Notes: generated by a model not told the origin, from the letters alone. A stretch of 64,000 nucleotides of DNA from Bradyrhizobium diazoefficiens (GCF_016616885.1 NZ_CP067102.1:6786501-6850500), one strand, 5' to 3'. Counted from the first letter of the stretch, positions 1 through 8,857 are shown. Numbers and translations: made by a program.

Positions 1-10
1 AGAGGTCGGC

Positions 11-631
11 TCAGACCTGGCTGGGCGAACCCTGGCCGAAGATGCGGCGGAGCAGATCCGTCACGTTGCGGGCGCCGGCCTTCTTCAAAATGCTGGCGCG
101 ATAGCCTTCGACCGTGCGTGCGCTCAGATGCATCCGCCGGGCGATCTCCTTGTTGGTCAGGCCGACAGCGAGATGCGCAAGCACATCGCCTTCGCGCGCG
201 GTCAGTGGCTCGCAGCCGGCCAGCCAGCGTTGCCGGCTCGAATCGGGTTGGGCGGATTCGTCGATCGCGGCATCGATCCGGCCGACGACGTCGTGGGTGC
301 GAAACGGCTTCTCGATGAAATCAGCCGCGCCATTCTTGATGGCGTCGACCGCCATGGCGATGCTGCCGTTCGCCGAGGTCACCAGCACCGGCGCCATGCA
401 ATTTTCCTCGCGCAGGCGCTTGAGCACGTCGAGGGCGGAGCGATCCGGCGGCATCTCCAGCAGCACGCAGGCCGGCATGCGCGCCTTCGCTTCCGACAAC
501 AGCGACGCGCCGTCGGCGAAGCAAATGACGTTATAGGCGCTCTGCTGGAGCGCACTGGACAATTGTTCGCGGGAGGCGGCGTCGGTTTCAATGACGAATA
601 CCTCACCCTTGGAAAGCATGTTTCCCGGCAT
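11..631 (-). CDS. FixJ/NarL-type response regulator with degenerate receiver
   Basis: The 206-residue protein has the two-domain layout of FixJ: a receiver (about residues 9-125) and a LuxR-type helix-turn-helix (about 140-200, with 'LTAREGDVLAHLAVGLTNKE' and 'SARTVEGYRASI'). The receiver keeps the switch Thr/Ser (T86-S87) and Lys ('IEKPF', K109). The phosphoacceptor region reads 'CVLLEMPPDRSALDVL', so Leu58 or Glu59, depending on alignment, sits where FixJ has Asp. The N-terminal acidic pair is reduced to 'ETD'. It therefore probably does not work by ordinary Asp phosphorylation. Start 631 is used; an ATG at 619 is possible. It is divergent from the AraC-type gene. A partner kinase would lie to the left, outside the window. 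Family assignment is firm; target genes are unknown. Confidence 0.85.
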   Translation of the reverse strand: MPGNMLSKGEVFVIETDAASREQLSSALQQSAYNVICFADGASLLSEAKARMPACVLLEMPPDRSALDVLKRLREENCMAPVLVTSANGSIAMAVDAIKNGAADFIEKPFRTHDVVGRIDAAIDESAQPDSSRQRWLAGCEPLTAREGDVLAHLAVGLTNKEIARRMHLSARTVEGYRASILKKAGARNVTDLLRRIFGQGSPSQV

Positions 632-832
632 AATTCCGATCCAATAATGTCTTTGGTCAATTGATAAGAGACGGCCGGGGGCCCATGGCGCCCCGCCGTC
701 ATGAGCACGGCATTCGCGCCGGTGCTTCGCTTTCCCTTTATGTATGTTCCGCCTTGTTCCGGGATTTGACGGATTGGGACAAAAACCTTACATTTCGGGA
801 CATCTGCGAGAATGCTGACAGGAACAGGTCGC

Positions 833-1870
833 ATGACCGACCTCATTCGCAGCGCAGGCTTGAGCTACTACCCGGAGGTCGCCCGGTCTGTCGGGCTCGA
901 CCCCCGACAGATGATGCGCAAGGTCAGGCTGCCGCTGGCCATCCTCGACAAGCCCGATACGCCCATTGCCGTCCCAGCCCTGCGTCGCCTGCTCGAAATG
1001 TCGGCAGCGGAGTCCGGTGCCGAAGATTTCGGCTTGCGGCTCGCCGAGCGCGGCGGACTGACCAATTTCGGCGCGGTCGGCCTGATCGTGCGCGAACAGG
1101 CGACCGTCGGCGAGGCGATCGAAGCGTTCTCACGCTTCATCCATGTTCATCACGACGGCATGAAGCTCGACGTCGTCAGGGACAAGCAGACCGTGACCGT
1201 CACGCTGTATCTGCGCGGGCGACAGCCGACGGCCTCGCGCCAGTCGATCGACATGGCGCTGGGCAGCGTCCATCGCATCATCCAATCGTTGTTCGGAACT
1301 GACTGGCGGCCGCAGGAGGTGCATCTGCACTACCCGCCGCCACACGACCGCAAGCGTTACCGCGACTTCTTCGGCTGCCGCGTCATCTTCAACGCGGAGG
1401 AGGACGCGATCCTGCTGTCGGCGCACGACATGAAGCGCCGGATCCCGAGCGCGCATCCCGTGATCGCGAACTATTTGCGCAAGCGGATCGAGGCGATCGA
1501 AAACAGGCCGGCAAGCTGGGAGGAGAAGGTCGACGAGGTCGTGCGCAGCCTGCTCGCAAGCGGCGACTGCACGGTCGAGCGGGTGGCCGAACATCTCGCC
1601 TGCACCCGCCGCACCATTCACCGGCATCTCGCCGACGCCGGCACCAGCTTCTCGGCGATCCTCGATGCGCAGCGCGCCGATCTCGTGATCCGGCTGATCG
1701 AGGACCCCGAGCGGCCGCTGGCGGATATCGCCGCACAGCTCGGCTTCTCCGCACAGAGTGCCATGGCGCGCTGGTTCCGCGGCCGCTTCGGCTGCACCAT
1801 CACCGACTGGCGGCGGGGCGTGCGGCCGTTGACGAAGCCGGCCGGCGTTCCTTCGGCGTCGGCCGCTTAA
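833..1870 (+). CDS. AraC-family transcriptional regulator (OruR/ArgR-like)
   Basis: A 345-residue cytoplasmic regulator. Residues about 10-200 resemble the 'arabinose-binding-like' N-terminal domain of the OruR/ArgR branch ('YYPEVARSVGLDPRQMMRKV'). The last 100 residues form the AraC double helix-turn-helix, with 'CTVERVAEHLACTRRTIHRH' in the first and 'PLADIAAQLGFSAQSAMARW' in the second. Members of this branch often control amino-acid or aromatic catabolism. An upstream in-frame ATG at 812 would add seven residues; 833 was chosen because the protein similarity begins there and an AGG-rich stretch precedes it. The gene is divergent from the FixJ-like regulator and convergent with the broken nnrS. 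The effector cannot be read from the sequence. Confidence 0.85.
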   Translation: MTDLIRSAGLSYYPEVARSVGLDPRQMMRKVRLPLAILDKPDTPIAVPALRRLLEMSAAESGAEDFGLRLAERGGLTNFGAVGLIVREQATVGEAIEAFSRFIHVHHDGMKLDVVRDKQTVTVTLYLRGRQPTASRQSIDMALGSVHRIIQSLFGTDWRPQEVHLHYPPPHDRKRYRDFFGCRVIFNAEEDAILLSAHDMKRRIPSAHPVIANYLRKRIEAIENRPASWEEKVDEVVRSLLASGDCTVERVAEHLACTRRTIHRHLADAGTSFSAILDAQRADLVIRLIEDPERPLADIAAQLGFSAQSAMARWFRGRFGCTITDWRRGVRPLTKPAGVPSASAA

Positions 1871-1873
1871 CAT

Positions 1874-2767
1874 TTATCGCGCCGTGGCCGGCGCGCCGAT
1901 GATGGCGAGTGCACGCCGCGGGCTGCCGGCGAGCAGCGGCCCGAACGCGGCTGCGAAGCCGAGGAACGCGACGATCCAGCCGCAGGCGGCAATGTGCAGC
2001 AGCATATCGCTATGCGCGGGCAATACCACGGCAGCGACCCGCGCCAGCGCCGCAACGATGATCGCGACGTAGAGGCTTGCGTCGCCAGTGACGCCGTCAG
2101 CGCTTGTCCGGTGTGGCCAAGGCTCGCGCGCGTCATCACCGCGAGCGTCATGATTCCGGCCGCTCCCGTCATCCAGGCATGAATGCCCGCGCTCGGCGGC
2201 AACACGCCGAAACCGGCCAGGGCGTTGAGGAGGAAGCCGAGCGGCACGAAGGCGTAGCCGACGTGAAGGATCAGCAGCAGCCGTTCGCCCGTGGTGCGAT
2301 CACCGGCCCAGCGTGCGAACCGGACGAGGTGCAATGCGCCGACGAGCGCCATCACCACGCCGGTGACGGTGCTCAGCGGCGCAACGATCCAGCCAATGAG
2401 CGCGAGCGCGCTCAGTCCGATCACAACGCCGTCAAACCGTCCGAACGGCACCGGCAGGCGGCCGGGATTGAACTTGACCAGCCAGTTGCGGGTGAAGCTC
2501 GGGATAATGCGGCCGCCGATCAGCGAGATCAGCAGCATGACCACGCCAATGCCGACGCGGATGCTGACATCGGCTGCACCTTCATAGTGCGCTTCGAGAT
2601 GGAAGGCGACATTGCCAGCGAGCAGCACCAGCACGAGCACCACCACCGGCAGATTGCGCCAGTTACCGCCCGCGATGATCTCGCGCGTGGCGGCCGCGAT
2701 GACGAGTGCGAGGAAGGCGGCGTCGACGACAAGCGCGAACGCCCAGCCGATCTCGGCGGACAATGCC
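1874..2767 (-). pseudogene. nnrS: nnrS remnant: headless and frameshifted
   Basis: About 295 codons of an NnrS-type multi-spanning haem/copper membrane protein associated with nitric oxide tolerance in denitrifiers. Recognisable segments include 'LVKFNPGRLPVPFGRFDGVV', 'GALHLVRFARW' and 'GIMTLAVMTRASLGHTG'. Two lesions are visible. The N-terminal part is missing: the reading frame enters from hemN sequence at about 2767 ('VALSAEIGWAF'). Near 2074-2077 one base is lost, so the open frame runs into nonsense ('QASTSRSSLRR'), while the next frame continues the proper C terminus ('LYVAIIVAALARVAAVVLP') to a TAA at 1874-1876. The single-base change could be a sequencing error; the deletion junction could not easily be. 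A functional NnrS is very unlikely. Confidence 0.85.
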
Positions 2768-3131
2768 ACTCGGCAAAAGCCTCGGGCGCCGTGATCGTCG
2801 GCGTGCCGCCGCCGAAATGGATGTGCTCGACCTTGATGCGTCGGCCGATGGTGTCGGCGACCTCTGCGATCTCGCCGCGCAGCGTCCGCTGATAGGCCGC
2901 AATCAACCCGTCGCGGCGGACGATCTGGGTATGGCAGCCGCAATACCAGCACATCTCGCGGCAGAACGGCACATGCAGATAAAGTGATGCACTGGCGTTC
3001 GAGGGAAGTTCGGACAACCAGCGTGCATAGGTGTCGGCGCCGATCGCCGACGAAAAGTGCGGCGCGGTCGGATAGCTCGTGTAGCGCGGCAATCTCTCTT
3101 CGCCGTAGCTCGCTGCGAGATCAGTCCTCAT
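2767..3131 (-). pseudogene. hemN: hemN remnant: truncated anaerobic coproporphyrinogen III oxidase
   Basis: The first ~121 codons of an oxygen-independent coproporphyrinogen III dehydrogenase, a radical-SAM enzyme of haem synthesis under low oxygen. Visible are the N-terminal 'RYTSYPTAPHFSSAIG', the 4Fe-4S/SAM cluster motif CX3CX2C in 'CREMCWYCGC', and 'VEHIHFGGGTPTITAPEAF'. HemN is normally about 450 residues, so roughly three quarters is missing. Homology stops at 'EAFAE' (about 2767-2770), where nnrS sequence begins in another frame. The hemN frame then runs on to 2529 as unrelated peptide. This copy shares the upstream region and FixK-type box with nirK. Another complete hemN must supply the function if the strain makes haem anaerobically. 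Confidence 0.88.
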
Positions 3132-3216
3132 CTCTTGCCCATTCGTAAATCAATGCCGCGCAAGGCCGCGGCAAATCACGGATGGCATTGGACTACCCGT
3201 TTTCCGGAAGGCCACC

Positions 3217-3230
3217 TTGCGCTTGCTCAA
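3217..3230. promoter_or_regulatory. Candidate FixK/FNR-type box between hemN and nirK
   Basis: The sequence TTGCGCTTGCTCAA fits the FixK2-type pattern TTG(A/C)-N6-(T/G)CAA exactly. It lies 154 bases before the nirK start and 86 bases before the hemN start, in the 252-base divergent intergenic region. In Bradyrhizobium, nirK and hemN are known to be low-oxygen genes controlled through FixK-type proteins, so position and context agree. Distance to a transcription start cannot be measured here. Confidence 0.6.
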
Positions 3231-3383
3231 AGTCCGGGCGCCGGAGTCGCACTTCGGTAAACTTCTTAGGGTTCTTACCGGAGGCGAATCCAGGCAGAAC
3301 CTTGTCGCAGCGCAAACACTCTTGCGCGGATATGCGCACACTGCATCCGTCATCAAAACCCTTTCGCATGAAGGATGCTTCCG

Positions 3384-4481
3384 ATGTTCACCCGCAGAGC
3401 CGCATTGGTCAGCGCCGCCGCGACCGCTCTGATGCTCGCAACACCCGCCTTCGCTGCCAGCGATCTCAAGCTGCCGCGGCAGAAGGTCGAGCTGGTCGCC
3501 CCGCCCTTCGTGCACGCGCACGAGCAGGCCACGACGCAGGGCCCCAAGATCATGGAGTTCAAGATGACCATCGAAGAGAAGAAGGTGGTCATCGACGATA
3601 AGGGCACGACCTTCCAGGCCATGACCTTCAACGGCTCGATGCCGGGCCCGCTGATGGTCGTGCACGAAGGCGACTATGTCGAGCTGACGCTGGTCAATCC
3701 CGCGACCAATACCATGCCGCACAACATCGACTTCCACGCCGCAACCGGTGCGCTGGGCGGTGCCGAGCTCACGTTGGTCAATCCCGGCGAGCAGGTCGTG
3801 CTGCGCTGGAAGGCAACGCGGACCGGCGTGTTCGTCTATCACTGCGCGCCGGGCGGCCCGATGATCCCCTGGCACGTCGTCTCCGGCATGAACGGCGCCG
3901 TGATGGTGCTGCCGCGCGATGGGCTGAATGACGGCAAGGGTCACGCGCTGAAATACGACAAGGTCTATTATGTCGGCGAGCAGGACATGTACGTGCCGCG
4001 CGACGAGAAGGGCAATTTCAAGTCCTATGACTCGCCAGGCGAAGCCTTCACCGACACCGAAGAGGTGATGAAGAAGCTGATCCCCTCCCACGTCGTCTTC
4101 AACGGCAAGGTCGGCGCGCTCACCGGCAAGAACGCGCTGACGGCCAAGGTCGGCGAGAACGTGCTGATCGTGCATTCGCAGGCCAATCGCGACAGCCGGC
4201 CGCATCTGATCGGCGGTCATGGCGACTATGTCTGGGAGACCGGCAAGTTCTCCAACCCGCCAGAGACCGGGCTCGAAACCTGGTTCATCCGCGGCGGCTC
4301 GGCGGGAGCTGCGATGTACAAGTTCCTGCAGCCCGGCATCTACGCCTATGTCACGCATAATCTGATCGAGGCCGCCGACCTTGGCGCCACCGCGCACTTC
4401 AAGGTCGAAGGCAAATGGAACGACGATCTGATGACCCAGGTGAAGGCGCCTGCTGAGATACCGGCCGCCAACACCAACTAG
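3384..4481 (+). CDS. nirK: Copper-containing nitrite reductase
   Basis: Reduces nitrite to nitric oxide in the periplasm, the defining step of denitrification. The start at 3384 ('[13 protein letters not shown]') has AAGGA eight bases upstream and gives a twin-arginine signal peptide ending near 'ATPAFA'; an ATG at 3375 is the alternative. Two cupredoxin domains follow. Copper ligands are present: 'MPHNIDFH' supplies type 1 His, catalytic Asp and type 2 His; '[18 protein letters not shown]' supplies type 2 His, type 1 Cys, His and Met. Later '[13 protein letters not shown]' carries the catalytic second-shell His region and '[11 protein letters not shown]' the remaining type 2 His. Length (365 residues) is normal. 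It is the only intact gene of this nir locus: hemN, nnrS and nirV around it are broken. Confidence 0.97.
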   Translation: MFTRRAALVSAAATALMLATPAFAASDLKLPRQKVELVAPPFVHAHEQATTQGPKIMEFKMTIEEKKVVIDDKGTTFQAMTFNGSMPGPLMVVHEGDYVELTLVNPATNTMPHNIDFHAATGALGGAELTLVNPGEQVVLRWKATRTGVFVYHCAPGGPMIPWHVVSGMNGAVMVLPRDGLNDGKGHALKYDKVYYVGEQDMYVPRDEKGNFKSYDSPGEAFTDTEEVMKKLIPSHVVFNGKVGALTGKNALTAKVGENVLIVHSQANRDSRPHLIGGHGDYVWETGKFSNPPETGLETWFIRGGSAGAAMYKFLQPGIYAYVTHNLIEAADLGATAHFKVEGKWNDDLMTQVKAPAEIPAANTN

Positions 4482-4488
4482 AGGCGGG

Positions 4489-4521
4489 AAAGGGCCAGCC
4501 ATCGCCGGCCCTTTCTTTTTT
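4489..4521 (+). terminator. Intrinsic terminator after nirK
   Basis: An 8-base-pair stem, AAAGGGCC paired with GGCCCTTT, is followed by CTTTTTTC. It starts eight bases after the nirK stop and ends 14 bases before nirV, so it would limit read-through into nirV. Confidence 0.8.
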
Positions 4522-4534
4522 CGGGGGAATCACC

Positions 4535-5252
4535 ATGCTGATCGCATTCAAGCTCAAATTGCTGCTCGCCTGTGCGGCGGGGTTCGCGGGACCACTGGCT
4601 GTTGCGCCGCTGGTCGCCGAGATGTCGACACGCGGCACGCAAGGCGGGCCTGCTATCGTCGAGATCGCCGCGGGCAGCTTCGCCTATCGCGAGGCCGGCG
4701 ATTTCACGCGTGCCGGACAGCAGGCCGAGGCGCCGCTGCGCACACTGCAATTCACGCGGCCGCTTCACATCATGCGCGAGCAGGTCTCCTCCGCCGACTA
4801 CCAGCTTTGCGTGCAGGACGGTGCGTGCCACGCGCTCGATCGGAGCGTGGCGATTGCACCCGATCGCCCCGCGGTGCAGGTGAGCTGGCACGATGCCCAA
4901 GCTTATGCGAGCTGGCTGTCGCGCAAGAGCGGCCACCATTACCGCCTGCCGAGCGATGCGGAATGGGCCTTTGCAGCGGGCTCGAAGTTCAGGGATGACG
5001 GCGCGCCGGTCGACGCAGACGATCCCGCAAAACGCTGGATCAGCCGCTACGAGCGCGAATCCGAACGCGACCTCTCCGACACCACGGCCTATCCGTTCGG
5101 CAAGTTCGGCCTCAACGAGCGTGGCGTGTCCGATCCTCGCCGGCAACGTCTGGGAGTGGACCTCGACCTGCTTCGTGCGCCAGAGTCCCTCCGCGGAGAC
5201 AGTCTGGATTGCTTCGCCGCAAGAGCTCCTCGCAATGACGGTTTGGAAGTAG
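4535..5252 (+). pseudogene. nirV: nirV remnant: FGE-sulfatase-domain protein, frameshifted and truncated
   Basis: NirV is a periplasmic protein of the formylglycine-generating-enzyme (sulfatase-modifying) fold that accompanies nirK in many denitrifiers; its role is unsettled. A signal peptide ('LLACAAGFAGPLAVAPLVA') and the fold's 'PAVQVSWHDAQAYASWLS' and 'YRLPSDAEWAFAA' segments are present. At 5135-5136 one extra C shifts the frame; without it the reading would be 'GVSDLAGNVWEWTSTCFVRQ', a family hallmark. Immediately after this, from 5189, the gene is replaced by half of a dispersed repeat and stops at 5252, losing the expected C-terminal part including the 'GFR' strand. The uncorrected frame runs on for over 600 codons antisense to the CoA-transferase genes and is meaningless. 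Very probably non-functional. Confidence 0.85.
5189..5240 (+). repeat. Half copy of palindromic repeat A
   Basis: About 50 bases ('CCGCGGAGACA' through 'CTCCTCGCAATGACG') match the right half of the complete element at 16169-16256 with only a few differences. It lies inside the nirV reading frame and supplies its last codons and stop. The left half of the palindrome is absent, so it marks the boundary of a deletion or recombination event. Confidence 0.85.
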
Positions 5253-5267
5253 TGCGCCCCACACAAA

Positions 5268-5297
5268 CGAAAATGGCCGGGACGAAGCCCGGCCATT
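5268..5297 (-). terminator. Terminator of the CoA-transferase operon
   Basis: ATGGCCGGG pairs with CCCGGCCAT around a six-base loop. Read on the minus strand it is followed by TTTTCGTTTG. It lies 24 bases past the scoB stop, and could also stop transcripts coming from nirV. Confidence 0.75.
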
Positions 5298-5320
5298 CAC
5301 AATCGCTCGCGATCGTTGTC

Positions 5321-5971
5321 TTACGTATTCTTCAGCGCGACGCGGAATTCGGCTTCGGTCTTGGACTTGACCTCGTCGAGCGTGACGCCGTCGGCGAGCT
5401 CGATCAGCGCCATGCCGCCGTCGCCGTGTTTGTCGATGGTGAAGACGGCGAGATCGGTGACGACCATGTCGACGACGCGTTCGCCGGTCAGCGGCAGAGT
5501 GCACTTTTTCAAGAGCTTGGCGCCGTCCTTGGCGGAATGCTCCATCACCACGACGACGCGCTTGACGCCGGCGACGAGGTCCATCGCACCGCCCATGCCC
5601 TTGACCATCTTGCCGGGGATCATCCAGTTGGCGAGATCGCCGTTCTGGGCCACCTGCATGGCGCCGAGGATCGACAGATCCATGTGGCCGCCGCGGATCA
5701 TGCCGAAGGAATCCGCGCTGGAGAAATACGAGGTCGACGGCAGCTCGCTCACGGTCTGCTTGCCGGCGTTGATGAGGTCGGCATCGACCTCGTCCTCGTA
5801 GGGGAACGGGCCCATGCCGAGCATGCCGTTCTCGCTCTGGAGGCTGACATCAACGCCATCAGGAATGTAGTTCGAGACCAGCGTCGGGATGCCGATGCCG
5901 AGATTGACGTAATAGCCGTCGCGCAATTCCTTCGCGGCGCGCGCAGCCATCTGTTCACGGGTCCAGGCCAT
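5321..5971 (-). CDS. scoB: 3-oxoacid CoA-transferase subunit B
   Basis: Beta subunit (216 residues, normal length) of a class I CoA-transferase that moves CoA from succinyl-CoA to a 3-oxoacid such as acetoacetate. The catalytic glutamate lies in '[13 protein letters not shown]', the family signature SENG. '[20 protein letters not shown]' near the N terminus is typical, as is '[18 protein letters not shown]' in the middle. It is the second gene of a two-gene operon, 15 bases after the A subunit, and ends at a good terminator. A 3-oxoadipate-specific pair (PcaIJ) is the main alternative; with no pca genes nearby, the ketone-body or succinyl-CoA type is preferred. Confidence 0.92.
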   Translation of the reverse strand: MAWTREQMAARAAKELRDGYYVNLGIGIPTLVSNYIPDGVDVSLQSENGMLGMGPFPYEDEVDADLINAGKQTVSELPSTSYFSSADSFGMIRGGHMDLSILGAMQVAQNGDLANWMIPGKMVKGMGGAMDLVAGVKRVVVVMEHSAKDGAKLLKKCTLPLTGERVVDMVVTDLAVFTIDKHGDGGMALIELADGVTLDEVKSKTEAEFRVALKNT

Positions 5972-5986
5972 CTTACTCTCCTGATC

Positions 5987-6694
5987 TCAAGCTGCGGTGC
6001 GCGGGCGGGTGTTGCGGAATTCGATGCGCTTCTTGGCCGTGCCGACCTCGACGATGCGCTTCACGAAGATGCCGGGCGTGTGGATGTGGTCGGGGTTGAG
6101 TTCACCGGCGGGAACCAGATGCTCGACCTCGGCCACCGTGATCTTGGCCGCGGTCGCCATCATCGGGTTAAAGTTGCGCGCGGTCTTGCGGTAAATCAGG
6201 TTACCGGCGGTATCACCCTTCCAGGCGTGCACGATGGCGAGGTCGGCGAACAGGCCGCGCTCCATCAGGTACTTCTCGCCGTCGAACTCTTTCACTTCCT
6301 TGCCTTCGGCGATCAGCGTGCCGACGCCGGTCTTGGTGTAGAAGGCCGGGATGCCAGCGCCGCCGGCGCGGATGCGCTCGGCCAGCGTGCCCTGCGGGTT
6401 GAATTCGAGTTCCAGCTCGCCGGCGAGGAATTGCTGGGCGAACAGCTTGTTCTCGCCGACATAGGATGAGATCATCTTCTTGATCTGGCGGGTTTCCAGC
6501 AGGCGGCTGAGCCCGATGCCGTCGACGCCGGCATTGTTCGAGACAACGGTCAGACCCTTTACGCCGGAGTCGCGGATCGCGTCCGACAGCACCTCGGCAA
6601 TGCCGCAGAGGCCGAAGCCACCCGACATGATCATCATGTTGTCCTTGAGAACGCCCTCAAGAGCCGACTTGGCGTCGGGATAGACCTTGTTCAT
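5987..6694 (-). CDS. scoA: 3-oxoacid CoA-transferase subunit A
   Basis: Alpha subunit (235 residues) of the same heteromeric CoA-transferase. 'IMSGGFGLCGIAEVLSDAI' is the glycine-rich signature near the N terminus. 'LTVVSNNAGVDGIGLSRLL' and 'GIPAFYTKTGVGTLIAEGKE' follow in family order. The start has GAGGG upstream. It leads the operon and is followed by scoB. In rhizobia such pairs serve acetoacetate use, linked to turnover of polyhydroxybutyrate. About 270 bases upstream, before the divergent AsmA gene, contain no recognisable gene. Confidence 0.92.
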   Translation of the reverse strand: MNKVYPDAKSALEGVLKDNMMIMSGGFGLCGIAEVLSDAIRDSGVKGLTVVSNNAGVDGIGLSRLLETRQIKKMISSYVGENKLFAQQFLAGELELEFNPQGTLAERIRAGGAGIPAFYTKTGVGTLIAEGKEVKEFDGEKYLMERGLFADLAIVHAWKGDTAGNLIYRKTARNFNPMMATAAKITVAEVEHLVPAGELNPDHIHTPGIFVKRIVEVGTAKKRIEFRNTRPRTAA

Positions 6695-6967
6695 GCAAAA
6701 ACCCTCGACTGAAGCTGCGGCCTGCAGGCGTCACGCCTTATTGGCGGCGATTATTAGGCGGAATCGTCCGAAGCCGTCAATGATACGGGGTTCTCCGTTC
6801 CGAGAGCCGGTGGTAGAAGCTGCCCACGCCGTGGGCAGACCCGTCCGCGGCCTTGAAAGCGACAAGAAAACCCATCAAGTTGCGGGGGTTGGGCGTGGGG
6901 GCGCGGAGGTTTCCCGCTCCGCCCTTCTGGCTCCAGCGACCAACCCGATCAGGACACGCCATTGACC

Positions 6968-8857
6968 ATGGCCCAAGGAATGAAGCGCCTCGGGACGCCG
7001 ATCGCGGCGCTGCTCGGCGTCGCGCTGATCGCCCTGATCGCGACCTCCTGGCTCATCAACCGCGACGCACTGCGCAAGGCCGTGGAAGCGCAGATCCGCG
7101 ACGTCACCGGGCTCGAGCTCAGCGTGGCAGGCAACATCGACATTTCCGTGCTGCCGGCCAGCTACATCTCCTTCCATGACGTCGGCCTGAAGGGTGGCGG
7201 CACCGCCGACCCCGCGCTCCATGTCGACGTGCTCACCGCCAATCTCAGGCTCCTGCCCTTGCTGCTGCAACGGTTCGAGATCGCCGACCTGACGTTGCTG
7301 CGTCCCCACATCCATGTCAGTCTGAAGCCGGACGGCGAGAGCAACTGGACACCTTTCATCCAGACCATTGCGCGCACGATGAAGCCCGGCGCCGACAGCC
7401 AGGTCTCGTTCTCCGAGATCAGGATCCAGGACGGCGTGCTCGACTACGAGGACGCCGCCACGAACGCCACCGAGAAGCTCGAGGACATCGACCTGTCGCT
7501 GGCCTGGCCCTCGATCTCGCGCTCCTTTGCCGCGACGGGGCAGTTCGACTGGCGCGGCGAGCGCGTCGACGGCTCGATCAGCTTTGCCGATTTCGTCGCA
7601 GCCCTCTCGGGCGACCGCTCGGGCCTGAAGGCGCGGATCGCCAGCGCGCCGCTCAAGCTCGCCTTCGACGGCAGCGTCGCCAACCGCACCAGCCCGATGA
7701 TGGAGGGTACGCTCACCATCGACAGCCCGTCCTTGCGCAACGCGCTGCGCTGGACCGGCCAGCCGCAGCCGGGCAGCGGCGGCTTCGGCCGCTTCGCGCT
7801 GAAGGCGCGCGCCAATGTCGTCGGCGCCTCGATCGCGCTCACCAATGTCAATGTCGAGCTCGACGGCAACACCGCCGAAGGCGTCATGACCTACGCCAAT
7901 AACGGCCGGCAGACGCTGCAGGCGACGCTCGCCGCCGACGCGCTCGACTTCACACCTTATATCTCCACCTTCCGCCTGCTCGCGAGCGGCGCGCGCGACT
8001 GGAACAGGCAGCTGTTCGATCTCAACGGACTTTCGAGCACCGACCTCGACATGCGCCTCTCGGCCGCCAAGCTGACGGTCGGCCCCACGAAGCTTGGCCG
8101 CACCGCGATCGGCGCCAACTTGCGCAACGGCACGCTGGCGCTCTCGGTCGGCGAGGCGCAAGTCTATGGCGGCATCGCCAAGGGCTCGTTCGGCATCTCG
8201 CGGTCCGACACCGTCGCCGACATCAAGGCGCAATTCCAGTTCACCGACGTCGACCTCCAGGCCTGCGCCTCGGAGCTGTTCGGCCTCAACAAGCTGTCCG
8301 GCCGCGGCAATATCAACGTATCGCTCCTCGCTTCCGGCTCGAGCCCGTTCGGCCTGGTGCAGTCGCTCGACGGCACCGCCACTGTGACCGGGCATGACGG
8401 CGCGATCGCGGGCTTCAATGCCGAGCAGTTGCTGAAGCGGCTGGAGCGCCGGCCATTGTCCGGCGGCGGCAATTTCCGCAACGGCTCGACGCCTTACGAC
8501 AATCTCACCATTGCCGTGAAATTCGCCGACGGGATCGCCACCGCCGAGGACATCCGCATCGAAGGGCCGGCTGCGAAGATCACGCTGACCGGCACCGCAT
8601 CGGTGCCGACGCGCGAATACGACATGAAGGGTGTGGCCAGCCTCAACACAACGTCAGGCTTTCAACTGCCCTTCATGGTGCAGGGTCCCTGGGACGATCC
8701 GCTGATCTTCCCCGACCCCGAGGCCCTGATCCGCCAGTCGCCTGCGGCGTCTCCTTTCCTCGACCTGCTGAAGCAACGCATCATCGGCGGAAAGCGACAG
8801 GCGCCGGAGGGATCGCCGACGGCGGAGAACGCAAAGGACAACGCCAAATCCAATTAG
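6968..8857 (+). CDS. AsmA-family protein
   Basis: A 629-residue protein with one N-terminal membrane anchor ('PIAALLGVALIALIATSWLI') and a long periplasmic part. 'ALRKAVEAQIRDVTGLELSV' followed by 'GNIDISVLPASYISFHDVGL' is the AsmA N-terminal signature. The C-terminal half has the repeated beta-strand pattern of the AsmA C-terminal domain ('GRGNINVSLLASGSSPFGLV' and 'FNAEQLLKRLERRPLSGGGN'). AsmA/TamB-like proteins are thought to bridge inner and outer membrane and to influence lipid transport. A TTG at 6962 is an alternative start with a slightly better spaced AGGA. It appears monocistronic. Substrate unknown. Confidence 0.88.
   Translation: MAQGMKRLGTPIAALLGVALIALIATSWLINRDALRKAVEAQIRDVTGLELSVAGNIDISVLPASYISFHDVGLKGGGTADPALHVDVLTANLRLLPLLLQRFEIADLTLLRPHIHVSLKPDGESNWTPFIQTIARTMKPGADSQVSFSEIRIQDGVLDYEDAATNATEKLEDIDLSLAWPSISRSFAATGQFDWRGERVDGSISFADFVAALSGDRSGLKARIASAPLKLAFDGSVANRTSPMMEGTLTIDSPSLRNALRWTGQPQPGSGGFGRFALKARANVVGASIALTNVNVELDGNTAEGVMTYANNGRQTLQATLAADALDFTPYISTFRLLASGARDWNRQLFDLNGLSSTDLDMRLSAAKLTVGPTKLGRTAIGANLRNGTLALSVGEAQVYGGIAKGSFGISRSDTVADIKAQFQFTDVDLQACASELFGLNKLSGRGNINVSLLASGSSPFGLVQSLDGTATVTGHDGAIAGFNAEQLLKRLERRPLSGGGNFRNGSTPYDNLTIAVKFADGIATAEDIRIEGPAAKITLTGTASVPTREYDMKGVASLNTTSGFQLPFMVQGPWDDPLIFPDPEALIRQSPAASPFLDLLKQRIIGGKRQAPEGSPTAENAKDNAKSN

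Noticed and set aside
1867..2952. An intact-looking 361-codon membrane protein covering nnrS
   Set aside because: Its first ~60 codons are hemN DNA read in the wrong frame and its last ~65 codons follow a frameshift; only the middle is NnrS.
4535..6469. A single 644-codon open frame from nirV through the CoA-transferase region
   Set aside because: After the one-base insertion at 5135-5136 the frame is nonsense and runs antisense through two well-supported genes; high GC content keeps such frames open.
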